Shown here one piece after another: positions 20,144 to 34,500 of a stretch of 64,000 nucleotides of DNA. This DNA comes from Pithys albifrons albifrons (Eukaryota; Chordata; Aves; Passeriformes; Thamnophilidae). Positions within the stretch are counted from its first letter, which is position 1; every line of letters begins with the position of its first letter. Made by a program: the position numbers and the translations under genes. A model generated the notes under the pieces. The model worked only from the letters and a program-made list of their open reading frames with translations, was not told the DNA's origin and made no database searches. Where the stretch lies: positions 37,181,490 to 37,245,489 of the forward strand of contig NC_092459.1 in NCBI RefSeq assembly GCF_047495875.1, read 5' to 3'.

Positions 20144-23100
20144 CTTCCAAATTCAGTGAGACTGCATGTAGAAACCTAAACAATTCTCAAGATCAAGACT
20201 GTAGTCTCAGTGAAATCAAATTAGATGAAAACCAGAATTTTGTTACTTTCAAGAAAAGCCCAAGAAATATTTTTATTCAGGTGAAAACTGTCATTAAAAT
20301 ATTACCAAACATCTCCACTAAACAATTCATGACAGCTATTCAATATAGAGATGGAAACAAGTCTAGTAATTTGAAAGTGAATGAGGCAAATGGCACAACA
20401 CAATATCCTTTCATGTGATTATTTTCTCTTATGCCAGAGACAAGTAACTGCATCCAGCTATTGGAAATAATCTCTGAGACATACTAGTGCTTCAACTGTG
20501 CCCAGGAAATGGTAGTCTTAGTTGGGCAAGACCAAAACTGTGCCAAGGACTGCCCTAACTATTTTCAAATGCAGAAAATAGTCTTGTTCAATAGAAATGT
20601 TAAAGTGCCTAGCAATATTTTCTATCACTTCATTATTTATGATAAGATATACAAGCAGGGAGCCTGGGCAGGTAGGAATATTGAAAGCCACAATAGATTT
20701 CTAGTGACCTAACATGAGAATTGTGCACATAGAGACTTCTTTTTGTTCATGGGCTAATAAGCTGAATCTGCATGACATGCTGCTGAATTCCAGAGCTTAC
20801 TTTTGGAAGTCAAAACACCTGAAGTTTTGTGTGTCTTTTTACTAAAGAGCTGCACTCATGGAAAACATTATTAATAGGTTGACTATTAATATGCTATTAG
20901 TCTTAGTTTTAGTTTTTATATGATCAGCCACTTTGAAAAAAACTAAATTTTTTTTTAACTCATAAAACCATTTCATGAGACTTTTTTTTTTTCAAAAAAC
21001 ATTTCTACTTTTTTAACAATCAGTTCCAGAAATTGGAATGCTGTCCTGATTCTCTCATTCTGGTTACATACAGATTAGCCCAAATGACTAGCCTTTTTGG
21101 AAGATATGACCACTGTTATGTATCTTGAGTTGGGGATATGTATCAGGAGTCATTTTTCAATGTATTGAGGAGATATTCTAGTTAATCAAATTGTTGAAGT
21201 AAAAAGATCTGAAACTTTCACTGATTAAATAGAGATGCTTTCATTTCACCTCACAGTGAAATATTAATTCATAACACATCGGTACATCGGTATCATAGAT
21301 GTTTAGCAGGTCCTTCAGGAAGCTGATGGAATTTCAAGGTGAACAAATAAGGCACTAGTATATTGTAGCTGATTATAATGTCTAGAAAAGAATCTCTTTA
21401 GCTTGAAACCAGGAAAAAATAAAAACTACAATTAACTTTTTGGTAACAAGGAAAACATCCAGTGAATTCATCTGAAGTCATTACATATTCCCACAGAAAT
21501 TGAAAAGAAATGTTAAAAAGCAAAATTGCCTTTCTCACATGTTGGCAAATATAAAGCAAAATTATTTCCTTCTTTTGTATTATGGTTCAAAGTGAGAAAC
21601 ATGAGTTGCGAAGGTTTCCTTTCTTTAATAGACAGGACTGATCCCATAAATGTCATAGTGTCCTTTTTACATGATTTAGTTTCATAGTTCGGGAAAGACA
21701 ATGTAATTTTGTTACACTTGGAACTAGTTTAGCTGAGAAGTATATGACCCTTTCAAATAACAGGAAATAACTTTTCATGGTTTAGTGAATATTGTTTAGT
21801 GTGGGGAGATAAAAACTCTTCTTAATGATTACATTAGAAATAATAGTTGTGTTCAGGCCAGCAAATATGGTTATAATTAGAAAATGAAAGCTGACACTGA
21901 AATTGATTCCTTTCACTTTGACCCATCCAGCTGTGATAACATCACTAGCAAAAGAAGGGAAAGTCCACTCACACCATTGGTTCTTTTACTCCTTCATCTG
22001 CTACTTGTTCTCTTGAGTGTCTTCTGACAACTACATTTTGATTGGGAAAAGTGGAAGCATGTCCTTCAATGCATCTTCTGCAACTGCCGTTTATCCTTCC
22101 AACTACAAGCCTCTAGATGACAGGTGAAAGAAATATTCCTATTTCATAAAAATTTCAAAATATAAAATTGGAATGAAAAGTCAAAATATGTTTCATTCAT
22201 TCAAAAGAGAGAGAGAAAAAAGACTAATTGAGAGAATGCACTTCCTTTTCAAAATGAAAAGTCATGTTGAAGACAAAAATTATTTTTGTATCCGTAGTGA
22301 CATCATACATAAGCATAATGTAGTTTATTTTTTAATTTGTTTAACCAATGATATGAGACTTTAAAAAAACCCACCTTTTATAATGCTCGAAGAAAGATTT
22401 GCAAATTTATTTCTAATATTGCCTTCAATTTGCTATTAAGTTTTAATCATTGCCAACTATATTCCTGTATTTTCTCATACTTTTTTCTCTCCCACTCTTT
22501 GAGTATAACTCCTGAAAGTTAGAAAATAAGGGGAGATAGAGAAATGACAGGAAAAACTACACAAACTGATCTAACAACAAAACAGAAGATTAGAGATGCA
22601 AACAGCAGAGCTTTTTCTCTCCTTGTGTCTCTCCATCCAGCCTCCACTAGTCATAAATGTTTTTCAAGGAGTCTTATTAACTGATCAGACACCTGCAAAT
22701 AAAGAAACAGAAACAGAGGGCACTTCAAAAGTTTTGTTACAAAAATTACATAAACTAGTAAATCTCACCAATCTAAATTTGTTTTGAGTGTAACAGTTTT
22801 ATTTGATTAAAAAAAAATCCTAGTGGGACAAAAATATAACTCCTGTAAAAAAAGGAAATGGGAATCTTTTTAAGTACTATCTTGACTGTCGAATTAAATT
22901 TTGGTGAACTGAAGCATTCTGAGGTTATTCAGAATTGCAACTTTTCTGTGACACTTTCCTTCTTATGTAATTTTCCACCTCAAACAGAAGAACTATATAC
23001 TTAGTTCCAGCAATATAATCAGTAGGGAGGGGGACTGGAGGTGTGAGATTTTAGACAGGGCAAGGTAGGTGCAATAAACAGTTATTTGATAAATTCAGAG

Positions 23101-26100
23101 TGGTATGGCACAACTAATAGATATTAATAACTATAGAAGTATAGTGCATCCACAGACATGCACATACCTCTTCTAATCAAACCTCATTTTTGAAGAGGCA
23201 ACTATTAATGGCCCTAAAACTAGGTTGTATCTTTGACTACCTTGTACTAATAAAACATTACCTAGGCTTAATTTGGAGGCTGTGAAGTCAAATAGTAGAT
23301 GGTAGTAGAGGCACAGGATGATATCAGATGTTCCAGAGCTGTAAACACTATTCAGAAATGATGAATTATTATTTGTTAAAGGAATGCAACCTTGGAAACA
23401 GAATAGAACTACTTTTGTGAATTACAGAAATTGTAAGGAAAACTATCCAACATATGTAATACCTAGATGAAACATGACACTGAGAAAAATAGGAAAAAAA
23501 GATACTGAAAAACAAAAAAAAAAAAGGAAGCTTGAAGTTAGAAATTCTACTAAATAAATTCAACGACACTGAATAACAAGGGGAACAAGCCTGATTCTCT
23601 ATAGACAGAGCTACAATGTACCTTTAGTAAGGCTCTAATAGGCTTCTACCTCTATTGTTAAATAAAACACTTGACTCCATCTAATTTTAGGGGGTTTCTT
23701 GGTAGTTTACTTTGTGGCCCTCTTTGTCATAGGTTACAGTTACTTGAGGAATGATGAAATAAGGGCTGAACTACATTTACATTATAAGGTGCTTTATTTG
23801 CCTCTGTGCAGAGATATTACAACTACAGGAGGAACTTTATGTAGGATTATTTTCTTACACAGTTATACGCAATTGTAAAACTTACGCACACCATGCAAAC
23901 TATCTAACATCATACAGCTATAGCTAAATATTAAGTAATACATATTTTATAAAATTGCTAGATCCAAGAAGTCTTAACTATCATATTTTTAACTTTACAA
24001 AAAGAGTTCTTAAGGTATGTTCTTCCACGGGACTTCTGCAGGCTTCTTTTCTTTCTTCTGTGATGAACTCAAGGTCTCTAGACAAATTCCATTCTTATCT
24101 CAGCAGCTTGCACCTGCAAATTTATCTTTGGTTCACTAGCCTGAAAATGTATATGTTCCAGCACCATCATCATGAAAATTATTTTTGAAAGAGTTGGGAT
24201 GCTTATGACTTGCCAAACACACTGAAAATGTCAAAGATAACCTCAGAAAAGGTTGTAGATTTTAGAAAGCTTGTGTGTGTGAGCTTTAACTGTTACTTAA
24301 GTTGGAATGGGCTGTAATTGAATATTTAAGTGCTAGTATAATTCTAAACAGACTAATATTAACACTTTGATTAGCCTATTAAGACTTAAATTAGACTTTC
24401 AGAAAATTCTTGTGTTCAAATGTAAGGTGTACTTCCCAAGCCCACAAAAATGCATGAGGTCTTTAATTTCTTACTGTTGACATATGATTACAGTTTGAAT
24501 TTGAGAATAATTTGGGGGGAGGGGAGGGAAATAATATAATATTGTTAAATATCTGATCTTATTTTTATTTCTTTGGACAGCTTTAAAAATATTACATAAA
24601 AGTCTAGTTTTTATATCTTATGCCAAGGATCTTCTTCAAGCTTTAAGAACTGGAATTTATTTAAGATATTACAGGGACAAATGTATTCAGTTTCATTGCA
24701 GTAATATTTAGGTTTTTTACTTTTACACCTTTTTCTTCAACAACTGATTTTGTCTTACTGTCCTTGTTTTGCACATGGACACTTTGTCAGACCTTAAATT
24801 AAAACCCTGTAAGAAATAACAGAAAAAAACAGGATACATAGAAAAAAGTTGGTTGAAATTTCACATGATTTTTATAAAGACTGACAGCACTAATAGCTGC
24901 AGGTATCTACCTTTGAGAAATTAGTTTACTTAGACACCAAGTAAAAGTGTTAGGACTAATCTATCATCTTCAAATTAATTTTTTTTAAGTTGGCAAGCAG
25001 TAGCAAAAGATTCAGGACTTCTGAGTTGAAAAGTCCATTTTCTTTGAAAAATTAGATATATTACAACACAACAGTGTACTAAGAAGGGGTTGAAATAGTC
25101 TCAAATTGCCTATGATTTAAACCTCAGTGCTTTAAAATTACTAGTAAAAGTGGAAAGGTTATTTTAAAAATTTTGAGGAAATTAAGATTGAGAATGTTGT
25201 TGGATAGAAAAAAATGTCTTTTATTGCTCTTCTCCTTAAAGACTATTTAAAATTATATAAAATATAAAATATAAAAGATAAGTTAAAAAATGAGTAAGAT
25301 TCAGTTTTTAAGGCAAAATAAAGATTATGACAGCTGCAGCTCTTGAATAAGAAATTTAATTGCCTTTTGTTCTTAACTGGACATAATATAAAGGGAAACA
25401 TATGGCCATTAGACAAAAAGACCTGAAGAGATTCCCCACATACACACCCTGCTTTCTGACACAATGCCTCTGTGAGGATTTTTCATATAGTATTATATAG
25501 TATTCACCATAATTTATTAAAAGTTCATCAGTTAGTTAAAAAAAACCACATTGCTTTTCCTTTCTGAATAATGAAATATAATTTGGAAATAGCTTCCTTT
25601 TGATACTTATTTTTCATTAAATATCTTTTAAAGCACAAAAATATTTTTGGGAGTTTTTTTTATTTTTTTTTTAAATATTGCTCCCTAGAATATACCTAAA
25701 TTTATGGAACAAAAAAAAAATAAATCAATGGAACTCACAAAATTATACTTCACTGATTAGAATTTACATCACAGGAATTAAACAAGGATTTGATACTTTC
25801 CTAACCTAGACATCTTCATGAGAGCTACTACCGGTTTTATCTGCCTTTGAACATTCTCACTACAGATCTTCATTGCAGGAGGCAATAATCAGAATGTTCA
25901 AAGATTCATTCACAAGCCAATAAGATTATGCTACGTAACTTCCTCACGTCTTCTCAAACCATTAGGGATGCAGTTATATGACATAGTTAAATGTGGTTAT
26001 ACTGCATTTGATGGTAAAGACATCCAGAAAAATTCCATGTATTGGAAAATAAATTCCTGCACTGTGCAAACTTTCTGGAAAACTGGGATCTTAACTCAGA

Positions 26101-27185
26101 TATGCACAATACAATGCTCAAGTAGTACATTAAAAAACACAGATGATGAAATGATAGCATTTTTAACACTTGAATTTTCTACCTCAGTCAATAATAAATG
26201 TTTACAGATGATGGAAAATAAAATATACAAAGGTGAAGTTAAAATTCTTCTCTTATATTTTAGAACATTTGTCACCAATATTTCATGTTGTTGAAGACAC
26301 AGTTACTATGAACAGTAGGATAGGTCTCTACCCCTGTTACCTTTCATGCATAATAAATAGGTTTTAAATACATAATTAATTCAAACAATGAAACTGAAAA
26401 CAAGGCATCTTCCTCCTAAAAAAAAGGTTATTATAAAATACTATAATTAAATAAGATCTTAAATTTTATGTCTTGAGATTGTTTGATTTTTAGTTTCCTT
26501 TGTTGTAAACATAGCCTTTCCACAACAGTCTCCATCCACAACTTAGAACATCCTGTCTTATTTTAGATTTTAACACAAGAGTTGCTTATTTAGGGCTTGA
26601 CTGTCTGGCGGACAAGCACTAAATATAGCTGGTTTTTTGTTTGTTAACTGATGAACAAGATTGTTTACTATGTTAATCAGTGCACCCTTACTCCTGTCTT
26701 GAAGGCTATTTATACTGATGGTGAATATTTCAGTTAATTGGAAGGAGTCATGCTGGATCCATAAATCTTGCATACAAGGTTAATTTTACTGTTGTACTTT
26801 CTTTGCTATAACCATATATCAATGGTTTAACTATCCCTTCTGTATTTGTTTAATCTTTGTAAAGATTCCTCAGAGCTACGGAGGCACTATGCAATGTCTT
26901 TTAGAAGATCCACACCAAATATCTGTAGCTGAATGAAAATTCTACAGTGATCTCAATCATTTAATGTCCACTAACCCTTGCCAGCCTTGCAGAGTGCAAC
27001 AGTGGAGTGAAGCACCCAGATAATGTTGTTTTGAGCACTTCTAGCTGAAGAAAACACAGGGAGCCTCAGAACATTGAATCCAGTAAGAGAAGACTATTAT
27101 TAAGGTACTAACAAATTTGCTTAAAAAAAAATAAAAAGACTGATGGTTTCAAGACAGTTGTTTAATTTTTCATGACCAAATAGAG
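20144..27185. other. AT-rich non-coding stretch, no gene recognised
   Basis: Seven kilobases of low-GC DNA with short frames on both strands and several A- or T-rich runs (near 20945-21000, 22808, 23510-23525 and 25655-25675), plus a GA run at 22207-22217. A short block at 24504-24530 is G-rich (TTTGGGGGGAGGGGAGGG). I recognise no exon, RNA gene or repeat family. Confidence 0.55.
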
Positions 27186-28551
27186 TCATAGAATCATAGA
27201 ATCGATTGGGTTGGAAAAGACCTGCGAGATCATCGAGTCCAACCCTTGGTCCAACTCTAGTCCATTTACCAGATCATGGCACTCAGTGCCATGGCCAATC
27301 TGCGTTTAAAAATTTCTAGGGATGGTGAATCCACCACTTCTCTGGGCAGCCCATTCCAATGCCTGATTACTCTCTCTGGAAAGAATTTTTTTCTGATATC
27401 CAACTTAAATTTCCCCTGGCAGAGCTTAAGCCCGTGCCCCCTTGTCCTATTGCTGAGTGCCTGGGAGAAGAGACCAACCCCCACCTGGCTAGAACTTCCC
27501 TTCAGGTAGTTCTAGACAGTGATGAGGTCACCTCTGAGCCTCCTCTTCTCCAGGCTAAATGACCCCAGCTCCCTCAGCCGCTCCCCATAGGGCTTGTGCT
27601 CTGTCTTGGTTTGAGATAAGCAACTGCCAACCCCACCAAGCACAGAGAGAAAAGCCTCCCTCCTAACACCACGGAAAGGGAGGAAAAGAGAGGGGAAAGA
27701 AAAAAACACTTCAAACTGCATTTATACTAAAACTACATATATTTTTACAGAAAGGAAGAGACAATTAGAAGAGAGTACAAATATACAATCACACAAGTCT
27801 GCAACAACAAGAAAGTCCAGTTCCCCACCTCAACTTCTGAACGAACACACAAATTCTACTGTCTTAACTACACATTACTTAAGAAGAAGCTTATTCCCCA
27901 GGGAGACAAACCCAAGCAGAAAGGAGAGACCCAGAACAACACATTTTACTTTCCTGAGATAACCTGTGCAGCCAGTGGTGGGCCTGGTCCTCTCCATCCC
28001 CCCTGGGACAGCATCGTGCGTCCTCCCAAGAGGAGGGCTGAGAAGCGACTGCCTTAACCACTCCCACACTGGTTCCTACTTTCCTGGAGATGATGTCATA
28101 ATGTGGTATGGAATACAAAATTACTGGCTAGAAGAGGTCAGCTGTTCACTCAGCTCAGCTCAAGTCAGCTGACAGCTTCAGCCTAGTCCAGACTCCAGAG
28201 CCCAAATCTAGGCCCACCTAGGTGAACCCATGACATGCTCCAGTCCCTTCAGCAACCTTGTTGCTCTTCTCTGGACTCGCTCCAGCAGCTCAATATCCTT
28301 TCTGAACTGAGGGGCCCAGAACTGAACACAATACTCAAGGTGTGGCCTCACCAACACAGAGTACAGGGGAAGGATCACTTCCCTGGTCCTGCTGGCCACG
28401 CTATTTTTGATATAGGCCAGGATCCCATTGGCCTTCTTGGCCACCTGGGCACACTGTTTGCTCATGTTGAGCTTCCTGTTAATTAGTACTCCAAGGTCCC
28501 TTTCTGTCTGGCTGCTCTCCAGCCACTCTGTGCCCAGCCTGTAGCGCTGCA
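27186..28551 (-). mobile_element. CR1 LINE, 5'-truncated, split by an LTR
   Basis: A CR1 copy on the minus strand in two parts, 27186-27601 and 28236-28551, interrupted by a solo LTR. The right part encodes the C-terminal RT/thumb region of ORF2 (frame 28465 downwards: [14 protein letters not shown], then [11 protein letters not shown]). The left part encodes the ORF2 tail (frame at 27484 downwards: [15 protein letters not shown]) and the 3' UTR, ending in ATTCTATG octamers at about 27186-27202. 5' truncation, as here near 28551, is the rule for CR1. The left part is close to the window-start CR1 at 1-358, pointing to the same or a sister subfamily. Confidence 0.93.
27602..28235 (-). mobile_element. 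solo LTR (5-bp TSD family), copy B, inside CR1
   Basis: A 634-bp LTR inserted in the CR1. On the minus strand it reads TGTCATGGGTTCACC to ACCAAGACA. It is flanked by the perfect 5-bp duplication TGCTC (27597-27601 and 28236-28240), which is a single CR1 sequence when the LTR is removed. It is the closest relative of 11799-12409 and shares the U3 block at 28087-28115, including TGACATCA on the minus strand. Reading frames in it are short. It is younger than the CR1 it interrupts. Confidence 0.95.
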
Positions 28552-31500
28552 GGCGCTAGACACTCTAAACACTAATACTGACAGATGTTGGTTTCATATC
28601 TCCATCCTTTGTTGGGATAGACTAAGGAAGTGAGACTTCCATAGCCACAGAAAGCAGTGGAAGAGCTTTCTGAAAACAATTTTAAAAAACCCCCAACCCT
28701 AACATTGGCAACCGGGTGTTCGGAAATGTGGCATTAATGATTCAGCACATGTAGTAAGAGATTAAAAATGAATATTGATGCTGCTAAGCACCCACTCACA
28801 TGTGCAATAGGCTGGCTTCCTTGGAGTTGTTTCATGTTATCTTGCATTATATATTATATAGCTAGCAAAACAAAAGATAGTATGAGGAAATCAGAGTTTC
28901 AAAACCACAAGTAAACAGATATGTGGGAAAAGCACATAGCATGGAAAAAACCCTGCTATTCATAGGCTCCTGTAAGTATTATAAGATAGCAAGAACCCGG
29001 TAAGTGCTGCAGATAAATATGTGCACAACCTGAAACAAAACAAAATCTATTAAGGGAAAAAATCCAGCAACTTCGTGCTTGTACAACTATTATGTCTGAG
29101 CTCAGTAAATGATGGAGAGCAGGTTACTAAATAATAAATTGAAAATTCTAACTTCTGTTTATATGATAGAGATATTTTGAAAATTAGAGCATCAGGATAT
29201 CTTTGGCTTTGACAAATGTTTTAATGAAATACAAAAATTATCATGAAGTGTCTTTAAAAGAACCTAAATAAAGAACAAGATTTCTAACAGGAACATAAGT
29301 TTTATTTTTAAATCATAAACCACAATAGTTTAAGAGGAGATTACTATACCATAAGAACAAGATTATACTTCGTTAATTTAATCTACTTTTAAATAGATCC
29401 ATATTGAGAAATAGGCGATGGAAACACACACACATACCCAAAAACAACCAAAAAAACCCCAAACCAGAGAAATTACATTAAGCCTATAGAATGTCAATAA
29501 TTGAAACAGCAAAAAAACTTCTGCACTAGAAAACAGCATTTAAAAATGAATTGTGATGTTGAAGTCCTAAGAGTCAGCAAGCACTGGCAACATTCAGGGA
29601 GTTTTAAGTTACCTAATGATTATGTTTCCTTTTGTCTAGTGGAATCAGTCTGTAGGTAGCCAGCAGTAGAGCAATAATGCTGTGCTTAGAGTATGTTTTA
29701 AATTTGTGACAATACTGCTCTTCTCCAGGTCTTTGCATTTCTTAGCTGTGTTCTGGCATCGTACTAAGTCGCAGACTTTGCCCTCTACTTCTCCTTTCCC
29801 TTCTCTGCTTTGTCCTTTGGCTCCCCTGTTGTTCTCTTGGCCATGATTTTAGTACCCTGGTCTCTCTGATCCACTTTCTGAGCCTCTTCATATCTTTCCA
29901 CATTTTTGGCTTTCTCTTCCTTTTATATTTTTTTAATCTCTCCTATTTATAATATTGCACAGTTCCCACATGGCTTTGATTAATGCATTCTTCCCTGCTT
30001 TTGCATAAGTAAGACTAAGCTAAAGAATTCCATGAACTGTTTTTAGAAGCAACTTCAAATTTTTTGTCTTCTCCAGAACTCTGTAATTTCTGTTGGGTTT
30101 GGTTTAAATGTGTTGGTTCAGATTCACAATGAAAGAGGATGGAAAAGATGAAATTATCCCAATGCACCCACTCCCATGGAGTTTGTACCCTCTTTCAACC
30201 ACCTGAGGGTTTTACTACAAATAAATAGAATTTGTTGGGTTGTTTCTCTTGCTCTACAGAATCTCCTTTCCCAGTGTCCTGGGCATAATCTAGTTTAGCC
30301 TGTGGTCTGAGCACTAACAGGCTTTTATCACATGAAGACTATCTTAGCATGACCTGAGTAAGTCTCCCCTGCCAGTGCAGGAGCTGTGCTTCCCGTCTCA
30401 CTGTTCTGCATAGCTTTTGGTTCATACAAAACCATATCTAAGCCTCAGCCAAGAGGACATTTGTCTTTAACATGCTTTTACAACTTTTTCTGCCTCCAGG
30501 ACCCTTGTTGCTTTTATGGCTCAATCTGCTAGCTCAGATTGGGTGAAATCAACATTAACTACAAGAAAATCTAGTACTTTTTAGGTCACTTCTTTTTTTT
30601 TTTTCCATGCAGAAAAGAGGCAAAACAACTATAAGGAATTTGTTTAAAGGTGTGCTCTTCTTTCTGAAAGCAGCAATTCTGTGTTACCTACCTGTAGTAA
30701 ATATGGTTTTTTTTCACGATCACAGTCAGTTAGAAAAGCAGGATGAGATCACAGCTGAATTTTCAGGCTTGTGTGAGAAGGACAAAAGAGTCTTGAGGGG
30801 AGAAATAGCACAGGCAAAAACTCTCAAATTCATCCTACCCAATTTAAGGAACCTAACAGAAATACTTAAGAGTGCAGTCAACCTTGTAAAGTCAAAAGAG
30901 AGAGCTACTTGAAGAAGAGACCTAAATACTCTTAGAAAAAATTTCAAACCTTTAACTGAAAAGTGTCCTGGTGGTCTTAATCTCTCCCTTTCATCAAGGA
31001 AACTAGGTATGCTACAACCCTACCTTAAGTGTCTTCCTTATTGTAAGGTTAAGTGGAATGAATATGGTTCAAAAAGCATATTCTGAAATAACCTGGGGCA
31101 TATGAGGTCAGGAACAGGTACCTAATAGGATACAAAGACTTAAGAGCTTAACTCCTGAGCATGTACTTTTCATGTCTGTCAGGGCCCTGAGGACACTCAC
31201 AGGTGCCTATCTCTGCCCATCCCTCAAGGGCTACCTCCATTCTGTCCACAGCCCAGGACCTCATTTCACGCTCCTGGGCCATCATCCCTTGCCCCAGCAA
31301 GGCCAGTTAACCTGCCTCCAGCTCCTCATGCCCTGCCTGGCCATGGTTATGTATCCCAACCCCAGGGAGTTACCCGGTATCCAGGGCTGGGGCTACCTCA
31401 GTGCCCCCTGGCTGTCCTGTTCCTATCTAGGGTGGTGACCCCACCCCAATGGACCTCAGGAACCTCTGCCACTTCCCCTATGGAGTCACTGGCCCCACTA

Positions 31501-34500
31501 TGGCCTGAAAATTCTTCTTTTCCACATGCCTTTTTCCCTCTTCTCTTTGCTCCATTTCCCCTTCAGTCACATCTCCGCTTTCAGAGAATATTTTTGTCAT
31601 ATATCTCTTAAAGCAGAATCCTCAGGAGTGTTTAGGTGCCTAATGAAGCAGATTTGGACTAATGGTATTTTTCACACTGCCTAGGCACTTCAATTCTATT
31701 GAAAAATCAGCACAAGAATACTCTCCTCTTCATTTTCGTCTATGTTTTCATTTGTATCTCCATTACCCCAACATTGAGCAGAAGGGTGAGTTGCAAACTC
31801 TAAGCAAAATGCCGCATATCACTGGGAATCTGGAGGAGAGGGAAAACAGCCTGGAACAAAGTATAACAAAGTGGAAAGAGGATAACAAATCAAGGTGATA
31901 TATATCGGTCCAATTCATTGCTCCACAGAACTCCCATTACTCAGGGGTGCCCAGCAAGCAGGCTCTGTCACACCTGTGGTGGGTGTGCAATCAATTGGCC
32001 CACATGCACTGGATTTGCCTGTTGTGTGCTCATGAGCCATTCAGTCGGAAACTTGGTAAATCCTCGTTAAAAAAAATAGTTCACCATTGAGAGCAGTGTG
32101 CTTACCTCCAAAACTACTAAAAGAGGCAGCTGGATTCAGCATTGGGTGAAGAAATAAAGGAGTGAATATCTTGCACATGAGAAAACACACATATTGAGAA
32201 AGACACATATGTAAGTGTGGGATGGGGGTCTGAAGATGTTCATGTACAATAAAGGAGCACTAGATAACCTTCAATTTTGCCATTTGTTTCTAGTATTGAA
32301 AGATAATTCAAAATGTTTCTACTGAAGAAAGATGAAATGGACATTCAGAAGCTGCATTCTAAAAAAGAAGGATGTTGTGGACTAAATTTTCACAAGTCAT
32401 CTTAAGAACTAGTATAGGACACAATTCAAAAATTTATCCAAGGTCTTTTGGAACCTGGCTGCTACCCAGAATTTTGGGGTGTTTTACATACAATGATGTA
32501 TATTGTCAGGTTTTTTATATGGCTGTCTGGAGGTGATTGCTGTGCTGAGAATAGATAAGGTAATTGGCACCATGCTGAGGTAAGATTAGGAAGGGCAGAC
32601 TTATAATACCCTGGGTGGTGATGTGAGGGCAATAATTCCAAAAGAATTACAAAAAAAATTAAAATTCAATGTCACATAAACACAAGCTCTTTATCATTTG
32701 TGGTTGGAAGTTGGAAGAAAAAGTCAAGTAAAAACCTGCAAGTGAGCAAACATGTCACAAAGACATTGCAAATGTAGTGACAGGAGCTCCACACAGCAAA
32801 AAGGAAAGATGTAATTTTTCAACCACCAAAAACCTGCTTCTTCTGAGAAGACAGTAACAGAGTTTAAGTGAGGTTTTCTCTGACAATAGCTTTTCCTCAC
32901 ATGGCTCTCAGAACACTTTATAATTCCCACATTTCTGTTTGTCAAGAGTTCCATTCAAATCAATTGCAAATAATCAGAATTAACCCACATGTTTACTCAG
33001 ATGTGAATATAGACATTCATGATGAAATGAGAAAGTTTATGATTTACTGGGAAGATCAACCATTCTTGCAGTGTCAATCATCCTACTCTTGACTGGGCTG
33101 AACCCTGAAGCCTGTTTCCTGGAATGCACTTCTGTACCATCTGCAGACTCCTGTTCTTACAGAACAGGAAATAATGAATATATGTCAAACCTAGCTGCTA
33201 ACAAAGATATTTAAACAGTAACCTAATGTCTTTGAAACAAACATGGCTATATAAAAGACTTATTCCTAACAGAAAGGGTTTTAATATCTTGTTTGTTTGT
33301 GTGTTTAAATAACATGAAGGGATTCCAGGGAATACCTCTCTAATGACAAGAGAATGGCAAAATTAGAATGCTCTTTAATAATTGTACAAATCATAACACC
33401 AAAGACATCTTTTAAGGTGAATCAACTACACTTCAGACAACAAAGAAATGGAGAAGAAAGGGTAAAAGCTTCTTAATACGTTTTCTTCTGAAAGACAAGG
33501 ATAGAATTATTTGATGTGGATAATTAAGAAAAATGATGTTCACATCCCAATGTTTACTGTACTTACGCTTGATAATACCAACCTTGCAGGCAGCCTAAAG
33601 CAGTAGCTTAAATGTTAATGAAGAAAACTGAGATGAAAGACTACACACAATATTTGGTTGCATAAAATGTTAGAAATATTGTCACTGTAAAAGTTTTTTA
33701 GGTTAAAATGATAACATCATCAGATAAACTTAAAATCATGACACTTCTGGAAAAAAAGGCTCCTTAAATGTTTTTTTCTATGCATCAGCTGAGGTTGTGG
33801 AACAAAAGAAAAGAAAAAATGATATTTTTAAGAAGCAAATAACCAAGAAAGGATCCAGTTGGACTATAAAGCAACAAGTGAAGAAAACAGTTGATCTCTC
33901 TGGAGGCCAAAATTTTCATCAAAATCTATGTGTAGATTTTTTGTTTATAAGTGCATCTCTAAAATGGGGGATTTTTTCATAAATGAAAATAACCTGCATT
34001 TTTCAAGTTCAGTAATAACAGTATGTAACATGGTCCACATGTAATTGCAGAGAATAATATTTGTCAGGGTGTTGCTCAATAATATAGCCCCAGGCTCCCT
34101 AGCTTGATAAAAGAATAAAAGAGGGAAAATAATTTCTTAGTCATATCCATTATTAGTCTTTGCATATGATAATTCAAATCCAAACTATTTTGAACCTTTA
34201 TAATATTTTTTATATTATCTTCTAAAAACATTAGGAAATTGAAACTTTTAAGAAACGAGGAATAAATGCTAATTAAAAAATGGAAGAAATAGGTCATGCA
34301 GCAGTTTGCTCAAGGCAGTGAGGAAATTTTTGATAAAGAAATAGATAAAGTCCATTCTCCTCATACTGAGATACTATTTTTACAACTTTTAAAAAGTGAA
34401 ATACATGTTTAGGGAAAACATACAAGCAGCTATGGAGAACTAGAATATTTTTCCAAAATGTACCTGTAGAAGACAAATTAACAGATTTTAAACCCACAAA

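Noticed and set aside
20011..20418. 135-codon frame starting inside a solo LTR
   Set aside because: It crosses the LTR end and target duplication into unique DNA, so it is a chance fusion frame.
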